Assembly: GCF_000516985.1 (NCBI RefSeq)
Contig: NW_006917091.1
Coordinates: 3,927,022-3,991,021 of the forward strand
Source of the DNA: Pestalotiopsis fici W106-1
Lineage: Eukaryota > Ascomycota > Sordariomycetes > Amphisphaeriales > Sporocadaceae
Direction of reading: 5' to 3'
Length of the DNA stretch: 64,000 nt
In this document: in pieces, positions 57,636-64,000 of the stretch
Layout: each line of letters opens with the position of its first letter
How positions within the stretch are numbered: position 1 is the stretch's first letter
Notes under the pieces: generated by a model
The model's input: only the letters and a program-made list of their open reading frames with translations
Told to the model about the DNA's origin: nothing
The model's database searches: none
Program-made: the position numbers and the translations under genes

Positions 57636-58554
57636 ATTACGCGTGGTAGCAGCTTCGGCAACACTACAGTAGCACGCTCGTACAAGTTATGGTTATCCCA
57701 GAGGTGCCCGGCAGAAGTCCACGGGCAAAACGGGTACAGACGTCGCGGGTTGTGGTTGAGATCTGGGTGTGAACCAGATGAGGTAATGGTCCTTGGCTTG
57801 TCGCCAGCGAGCTGCCTTTCCTCCTGGAGTGTGAGCCAGTGAGAGGGGATTACTGGAAGAATTCAAATTACCTCCTCGCGAAGACCGAAGCTTCTCAAAG
57901 TCGCATGAAAAATTATATCTCTGCCTTTATCGCGACCAAGGGATGGTGACGGCGTTCTCGAGAGAGATGTAAAGTAGAAGTCATGGATAAAGTATGTAGC
58001 TGAGAATGTAAGTAGCGTCTGCAAAACCCAAACCCCCAGGCAGGAAAGACTTAAGTGGGGCCGCCGTCACTACCCAGGTCGTCAAAGATTCAAGCCAAGC
58101 ACGCAGCAGGCAGTCAGTCAGTCCATTAAAGTGCGTGCCTGTGGCTGGTGTAGGTGAGGCGTCCACTCTCGCTTGCCTATCTTGTACGATAACAAGCTGG
58201 GACTAAGCCCTTTATGGAGTAGCAAGTTAGGGAAATTGCCTTGGATGTTGTGGCACAAGCTCTCAATGCATTATTGATCGCACCGACCTGATCTGACCAG
58301 ACAGCAAGCACCTGGCACACGCGACAAAAGGAAGCTAAAACTGCAGCTCGGTGGCTGGCATCGTACTCCGTATTTATTATAGTAGACTCCGGCTATTTCG
58401 CACAGCAGCGCTCCCAGACTCAAGAGACCCACCATCAAAAAGCCCGAAGAGAAGAAGTCCGAGTCGTCTCGTTCGCACTGGCGAACCCGAATCTGGCGAC
58501 AAATTCCACGACAGCCAATTGCACGATCCCATCGAGTCCAGACGCTCGGCCATC
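57636..58554. other. divergent region, PRP5 / mitochondrial HMG gene
   Basis: About 920 bp between two starts. The frame before the HMG start is open for 68 codons but begins at a GTG and has no ATG until 58555, so I treat it as leader. No other gene. Confidence 0.6.
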
Positions 58555-59609
58555 ATGTTCACCAACCTTGGACGCGCCGCAGTGCAGCGTCTGCCCTTGC
58601 GGACCATTGCTACGTCATCCGTCGTTTCTCGACTGGTGTCGCGCGCCGCTCCCAACCAGCGCGGTCTCGCAGTGCTTGTCTCAGACTTGTCAAGGTCCGG
58701 CGCTTTGAGATCTTTCGCGACAAAGACAGAGACCACCGAGCCCGCCAAGAAAACCACCAAGAAGACAGTCAAGAAGACCACCAAGAAGAAGCCTACCAAG
58801 AAGACTACCAAGGCTGCAGCAAAACCCAAGAAGGCCAAGAAGGTCGAAAAGAAGAAGCCTGCAACGCGCAAGGTCAAGAAGCCACTGAGTCCGGAGAAGG
58901 AGGAGCAGTTGAAAATCAGGGAACTGAAGATGGCCTCTTTGTACTATGCGGAGTCCAAGGCCAAGGTCACCAAGGTCAAGCTGCCCTCCACTGCTTACCT
59001 GCTGTGGATTTCTGAAAAGCTCAAAGGCAACTCTCGAGATGCATTAGCAACTCAGGAAGCCTTTACGAAGGTAACTAATGAATGGAAAACAGTTTCGGGT
59101 TCTGAGCTTGCAGTGAGTCGCAATCATACACATTTGTCATGGCGTTGAACTTATTCATTTCCTCCATCTAGGGTCTGAAACGTACTGCCGAAGCGAACAA
59201 GCTTCAGAATGAGGCCAATCACAAGGCTTGGGTGGAATCATACACTGTTGAAGAAATTCAGAGAGCCAACAGGGCCCGTCAGATGCTGAAGAGGAAGTTC
59301 AACTACCCAGCAAAGAGGCCAGTGCATCTCCTCAAGGACGATCGCCGGCCCCTTGGAGTAAGAAGTCCATTCACCTACTATGTCAAGGCCAGATGGGCAT
59401 CTGGGGACTTTGAGAACCAGACTGCGTCAAGTGGTATCAAGACTCAATCAGAAGAGTGGAAGAATTTGTCAGCGGCTGAGAAGGCTGTAAGTCTAACCCC
59501 GTTGAACATGCGTGTAGAAAAGTTGACTAACGTGATGTAGCCGTACGAGGAGCTTAGTCGCGCTGACCGAGCTCGACGAGCCAGAGAGCAATCTGTTCTC
59601 AGTGAATGA
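58555..59609 (+). CDS. mitochondrial HMG-box DNA-binding protein, 313 aa
   Basis: Three exons: 58555-59112, 59172-59486 and 59541-59609, all phase 0. The first 40 residues (MFTNLGRAAVQRLPLRTIAT, then SRLVSRAAPNQRG) are Arg-rich without acidic residues, a clear mitochondrial presequence. A histone H1-like Lys/Thr/Pro run follows at about 64-120 (KKTTKKTVKKTTKKKPTKKT), then two HMG boxes: KLPSTAYLLWISEKLKGN at about 140-210, and GVRSPFTYYVKARW, continued by EEWKNLSAAEKAPYEELSR, at about 225-295. This is the layout of fungal mitochondrial nucleoid proteins such as Abf2 and Podospora mtHMG1, which package mitochondrial DNA. The last exon supplies the end of the second box (PYEELSRADRARRAREQ). Function in mitochondrial DNA packaging is by family, not shown here. 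Confidence 0.9.
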
Positions 59610-60448
59610 TTATGGCAAAGAAGCCTCTAGGGTTCTAGGAGCGATGCAACCAGAATAACAATTCTCCATCACAGACATTCCGATACGAACGTCAAGTATC
59701 CTTCTCATTTTTCTAAAAGAAGACAGTGGCCCAATTGACGAGTTTCAGCCGTCACTGATGTAGAATTTTGCCGCTTGTACAATGATGTGCACGGTACGGA
59801 GAGATTCCCATGTATTTTAGTCGGTAACAGGGCTTTCCTTGGATTCGTTTTCACACCGGGAAGGGCCTTGAGAATATGAAACCCTCGTATTATACATGTG
59901 TGTTGGGTATTTTGAAATCAACCTCGTGTGCTATCTACCCCATGCATGAATATGAGTGAGCATTTCTTAATATCAAGCCCTCTTTTTATCCTTGCGCCTA
60001 CCCTTTGATAATGGTTATGACTTTCACTTGAATTGTGGTTCCATTTGATAAATTTGCAGTCTGTATCACGAATGGCTGCGACACTTTAATCCCTTTTGAG
60101 TCACAGTGCATCCTATAACTCGCCAGGATTGTATGTGAGCTATATCATGGTAGTCAAGTGGGCATATACCTAGGTAGGTACTATTGAAAATCATTTATCT
60201 AACAAAACAAAGCAGACGTACGATGCGTACTGATGAAATATGCTCTGCTTGGTGGAAATGACCAAGCCATGTATGTATTCTCATTATAGTAAAGCACTAA
60301 ATCCAAGCAGGCTGCCTGCTCTCAACGCCAGCTCGCTATGCTTATGATTGTGGATTTCATGGTCAACAACTGAAGTCACCAACCCAGGACTGTGTGGAAA
60401 AACATTTGGAGGGCACAAACAATCCAAGCCGAAACAAACTTAGGCCAA
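59610..60448. other. convergent 3' region
   Basis: AT-rich 840 bp with 3' ends of two convergent genes. A palindrome-like ACCTAGGTAGGT word lies near 60172. No gene seen. Confidence 0.6.
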
Positions 60449-61780
60449 TCAATACCGTGTCCAAACTCCTTCCTTCTTCGCCATTTTGATGACAGTATCG
60501 CCGCAGGCATCTATCCAGGTCGTGGCGCTGAAGCATACTCTCCTCCGACTCGCCAGGTATGCCACGAAATAAATGTGTGCGGCTAGCAGTCCCCAGCAGT
60601 ACAGCCTTAGCGATGTAAACTTTTCATCTCTGTGGCACGAGATCCCCCAGCCAGCTACGCCGGTTCCAATGTAGTTTGCCAGGAAAACCCATGCCTCGGT
60701 CTTTAGGTCTTGGGGCCAATCAGTACAGTCAATCTTCCAGTAGCCACGCTCAAAGGGACGAAGGTCTCTGGTGCTGAACTCTGGCCGGTACCGCTTTGAA
60801 ATTTTGAGATCGCTCGCAAGTTTCGCCAGTCCCGGCGTGACGAGGTCATCGGGAGCAATTGTATCGTGCCCGACGGGAGGCTCGGGCGCCGTCAGAATCA
60901 GGCTGTCGTGCCCGAACCCATGCCTGGGGAGGAAAGTCACCGTCCTCGTCGAACTCCCAGGCGCATTGTGCAGGCCAATGTCACTAGCCGTTCTCAGCAA
61001 TGCGCCTGGGCTTGCATCCGATTTGTCCCGCCGAGGACGTTTGCTTGGCGGGGGCTCTGAGTCTGCCCTTGTAGCCTGGGGCGTTGTTGGCTCGAATACT
61101 ATCACCGTGTTTTCTATCACCTCATCATCCACCTCTTGGCTTTGGGGTTTGTGAGGGGTTTGCCGTCGGCTTACTGGCGTACAGGGAATAATAGGCTGGC
61201 CCCTTCTCTCGTGACCTGGGTCGTTGTGATTACTTATGACCGAAGCGGCCTCATTTACGACTTGGGTGTCTCCTTTCTGAATTATTGTTTGCGAGTTCTG
61301 GGAGGGTGGTGCAAAGTGTTGGAGGTAATGCTCCAAAACACGTCCCGGGGAAGTCAGAAGAGCTATAGTAGCATCATTTTCTGGTGCTGAATCTTGCACT
61401 ATGCTTGGCGGTGTGTGCCACGATGAAGGATTCAGTGCGCTTTCCTGGCTCTCATGGAATAGAGACCTTGGCGCCTGTAGCTGAGGCTGTTGAAAGCGTC
61501 CTTGAGAGTTTGCATTGTCCAGGACGCTTTGAAACGAGGCTTGGAAGGAAATTGACGGCAGGATGATGTCTCCAAAGCTGTGTTCCACCGAAGCATTAGG
61601 TATTTCTATCTTTTCGCTTGAGAGAGGAAGAGGAGTAGAAGTAAGCTCTGATAGATGCGTACGCTTCTCAGACTGAAAGTTGATGTAGGATGCTGCCAAT
61701 GAACGGTATCTGGCGTCATCGGATGTTCTACTAGGCGCGGCGATGTGTATCAATATTTCCACGTCTTGCGTATAAGACAT
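60449..61780 (-). CDS. unrecognised nuclear-looking protein, 443 aa
   Basis: I do not recognise the family. It is a single exon; the longer frame to 61885 begins at TTG, so I use the first ATG at 61780 (MSYTQDVEILIHIAAPS). Residues about 1-50 look folded (DVEILIHIAAPSRTSDDARY, then SLAASYINFQ). The middle 280 residues are Ser, Pro and Gln rich, with a basic KRPRRDKSD cluster that is a good nuclear signal. The last 105 residues look like a compact conserved domain: YWKIDCTDWP, then EAWVFLANYIGTGVAGWGI, then LRLYCWGLLAAHIYFVAYLA, and WIDACGDTVIKMAKKEG. It has many Trp and Cys and alternating hydrophobics, but no zinc-finger spacing. The layout (N-terminal patch, long linker, C-terminal domain) suggests a nuclear adaptor or a chromosome or DNA-repair factor. 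That is inference only. Confidence 0.75.
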   Translation of the reverse strand: MSYTQDVEILIHIAAPSRTSDDARYRSLAASYINFQSEKRTHLSELTSTPLPLSSEKIEIPNASVEHSFGDIILPSISFQASFQSVLDNANSQGRFQQPQLQAPRSLFHESQESALNPSSWHTPPSIVQDSAPENDATIALLTSPGRVLEHYLQHFAPPSQNSQTIIQKGDTQVVNEAASVISNHNDPGHERRGQPIIPCTPVSRRQTPHKPQSQEVDDEVIENTVIVFEPTTPQATRADSEPPPSKRPRRDKSDASPGALLRTASDIGLHNAPGSSTRTVTFLPRHGFGHDSLILTAPEPPVGHDTIAPDDLVTPGLAKLASDLKISKRYRPEFSTRDLRPFERGYWKIDCTDWPQDLKTEAWVFLANYIGTGVAGWGISCHRDEKFTSLRLYCWGLLAAHIYFVAYLASRRRVCFSATTWIDACGDTVIKMAKKEGVWTRY

Positions 61781-63486
61781 CTTTGTCGATCTACGTCCAT
61801 CTGCGTGCCTTCGTAAGTACCTGTAAGCAGGATGGTGAATATGCGCTGAAGCCTGGAGTGTAAACACGTCTGATAGGTTGACCAAAGGGATGGAAAGAAC
61901 AATGAGTTGCGATGAAATGATGCGCCCAAGAAAATAAAGAAAAATAATTAACCACTTGGCGTTTGCAAATGTGATGCTATTACATGAGCAACGAGCAGTA
62001 ATGAGTTGCCGGGATGATAGTAAAAAAAGAAATCCAAAGTCCCGGTTGAATGGTTCCCCATCCGTCGTGCAGGAGACATCCCGGGCCCCATTTTTATTTT
62101 AAGACGATCCGGCCGATGCCCCACCGTAGATGCGAGTGACCGCCCCCACCAGCCATCATCGTCTCTGCTTCTTCGCTCATCCATCTTACTACCAACTGCG
62201 TATAACAACTTCCAACATGCACAACCCGCGCGGCCCCCATGACGCAATATATTGATCATATAGGTTGAATACCACCTGATTACTTGTCTAGGGGAGAATG
62301 ACGATGACCAACCAGAATATCAACCCAAACAGTAGGTACCAGACATCAACGATTAGAACGTACAGATCCTCGGTAGGCAATACTCTCTTCTATCAGCATG
62401 ATATAAACACGAGAGCAATGATTTATACCCAGCACCATTGCAAACAATATATTTAATAGAGTCTACTATGTAGACACCCTACTGGGTTTACCAGGTACTC
62501 CACTTCCGAGAACCTGGTCAAGTAATGGCAATCAAAGAGCCTCTCCCGGCCACGGCACATTGCCACACGGTTCGGCAAGCTTGCCGGAGGCTCAAGTTCT
62601 TCAAGTTTACCAACTCAGCAGCAATGTTTGGGATACTCTAAAGGATTATCTACAAATATTGTATGTATCTGACGACTATATATGACTAAGTCGCATAATA
62701 GTGCATCTCAGCCTGGGAGGCGAATGTCCAATGGTTCCAAGCTGGGCATTTAAGCGCCGAGGAGACATGGGCTGCGATTATTGGCCTGCAAATCTGCACC
62801 ACCACTGCCAATCACCAACCTTGCCCATCCCCCATTCGCGCGCGCCTGTCCCTTTATTGGCTGTTCACACCATCTCTTCTAAAATTAACCCACGAAGAGC
62901 TGCTACTTGCATGATGCTGATTGGACTGCTGCTGCAAAAGCACACTCGGAGCAACCATGCTCCTGACGTTGTCTGGCACCATAGCGACTAATTTGCCCAG
63001 GGAATACTTCCTAGGCCTGCAGGCTTCGTGCCCAAAAATGGGTTCGCTCACTCGTGCCTATGGTCGAATCTGCGGGTTGGCCCTGCACGACTATGCAAGT
63101 CCATGTGGCTCCCCATATGTCGAAGCAGGCGAATGAGTCCATCGAAGCGCTCAGGAACCCGCCGTGACACGAGTCCCCGCCCTGACTAACCGCTCGACTT
63201 CCCTCACGAGGCGGGCGTGGTTCATAAAACTGTTGCCCGTCCTCTAATGCCTGCGTCGCCTGTGATCTCGCTATCCTCTTCTTTCCAACCCACCAAGAGG
63301 TTGACTCTTTCAACAATCCGCTTCGTTGATCGAAGCATTACTGTCGTTTAGACTTCTTTCCTAAACTTCTATTTCGTCGACGCCGGCCGTCTCTTACATT
63401 TTCTCGTCGTTGCGTTGGAATAACTATTTTTGGTGTCTCACTTGCATATTTCATTTATTATACCACCAGTTCAAATATACCCCAAA
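61781..63486. other. divergent region before the right-edge gene
   Basis: 1.7 kb between two divergent starts. The last 200 bp (about 63290-63486) are pyrimidine-rich and T-rich, like a fungal transcript leader. No other gene supported. Confidence 0.55.
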
Positions 63487-64000
63487 ATGTCAGACCTAGT
63501 CCTTCTTCCCTCAACCACATATCGACCTCCCTCCCCGTCGCAGGGTCGCCGGCCTGGGAGGTCACTTAATACCATAATGGAGGAACCAGAGTATTCGAGA
63601 AAATCAGCTGCATCCGAAAACCGTAGGAATCTGGCACAGTCGTCTAATGAAAAGATCGTATCATGGTTGTCACCCCGGAGCGATCACTTTCCCACGCCTC
63701 GCGGTTTTCACTTCTTGTCAGCACCGATACTTCCTTCGTCGCCCTCGACTGTCTCGGCAGACGAAAGCAATTCTCCCTCGACATCTTCGAACCCATGGAA
63801 CAGATCGAGTACCTGCACTGATGTCACCGAGTTTGACGATATATACGACACTTCGGGGGACGAAGACAAGATTATGCCAGTACGAAAAGCGTCGCTGAAG
63901 CGTCAACACAGCACTCGCCGAGCTTCGTCTCGCAGATCCTCTACCCAGTCATTGGCATCTCAGAGGGCCCTCCCAAAATTGACGATTCCCGAGTCTGAAG
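63487..64000 (+). CDS. Ser/Pro-rich protein, N-terminal 171 codons only (cut by window edge)
   Basis: An ATG at 63487 (CCCAAAATGTC) opens a frame with no stop up to the last base of the window, so the gene continues beyond 64000. It begins MSDLVLLPSTTYRPPSPSQG and is rich in Ser, Pro, Arg and Thr, with an acidic patch (DVTEFDDIYDTSGDEDK) near residues 116-132 and a basic, Ser-rich patch (KASLKRQHSTRRASSRRSS) near 137-155. The latter looks like multiple kinase sites (RRASS) and may be a nuclear signal. This part is likely a disordered tail preceding a folded domain outside the window. I cannot name it. Confidence 0.75.
   Translation, partial: MSDLVLLPSTTYRPPSPSQGRRPGRSLNTIMEEPEYSRKSAASENRRNLAQSSNEKIVSWLSPRSDHFPTPRGFHFLSAPILPSSPSTVSADESNSPSTSSNPWNRSSTCTDVTEFDDIYDTSGDEDKIMPVRKASLKRQHSTRRASSRRSSTQSLASQRALPKLTIPESE

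Noticed and set aside
58351..58554. Extending the mitochondrial HMG protein upstream by 68 residues
   Set aside because: It begins at GTG and has no ATG. The presequence right after 58555 is a natural N-terminus.

Overview
The window is nuclear DNA of a filamentous ascomycete. Most multi-exon genes carry short GT-AG introns (about 50-150 bp) with CTAAC/CTGAC-like branch sites. The gene set (CCH1, SEC20, mL53, cytosolic-type pyrophosphatase, DUS2, PPE1, SLD5, a WD40-cyclophilin, PRP5, a mitochondrial HMG protein) is ascomycete-like. Intergenic DNA is rich in TAGGTA/CTACCTA words and simple repeats. Hypocreales (Sordariomycetes) is my best guess, but that is inference from style and not proof.

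Layout. 1-13 kb is gene-poor: a small charged protein, a 497-aa protein with a PP1-docking-like KVSF motif, and a 95-aa Ser/Arg-rich protein, with long gaps full of microsatellites and one 100-N assembly gap inside a CT repeat. 13-19.5 kb holds CCH1, the four-domain fungal calcium channel, in four exons (2116 aa). 22-25 kb holds a chromatin protein with a PHD finger and a WHIM-like motif. After 5 kb without a gene comes a single-HMG-box transcription factor at 30-32 kb. From 33 kb on the DNA is compact and housekeeping-like: SEC20 (-), mL53 (+), IPP1 (-), DUS2 (+), PPE1 (+), SLD5 (-), an FMN-dependent hydroxyacid oxidase (+), a Zn2Cys6 factor (-), a WD40-cyclophilin (-), a dually acylated small protein (+), PRP5 (-), a mitochondrial HMG-box protein (+), an unrecognised nuclear-looking protein (-), and the start of another gene that runs off the right edge.

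How they fit together. There are no operons and no biosynthetic or defence cluster. Neighbours are functionally mixed (secretion, mitochondrial translation and DNA packaging, splicing, replication, phosphatase control, Ca2+ influx). Several pairs are divergent and may share promoters: SEC20/mL53, IPP1/DUS2, PRP5/mtHMG.

I did not find a convincing undescribed multi-gene system. The most interesting local signals are: a 195-codon in-frame N-terminal extension of the pyrophosphatase that looks like a mitochondrial presequence; a two-codon upstream ORF 8 nt before the CCH1 start; two stop-free 3n introns (HMG factor, PRP5) that could be retained; the KVSF motif; and a degenerate 15-17 bp minisatellite upstream of the KVSF gene. 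Exon joins were worked out by hand from splice consensus and frame continuity and have not been tested against transcripts.
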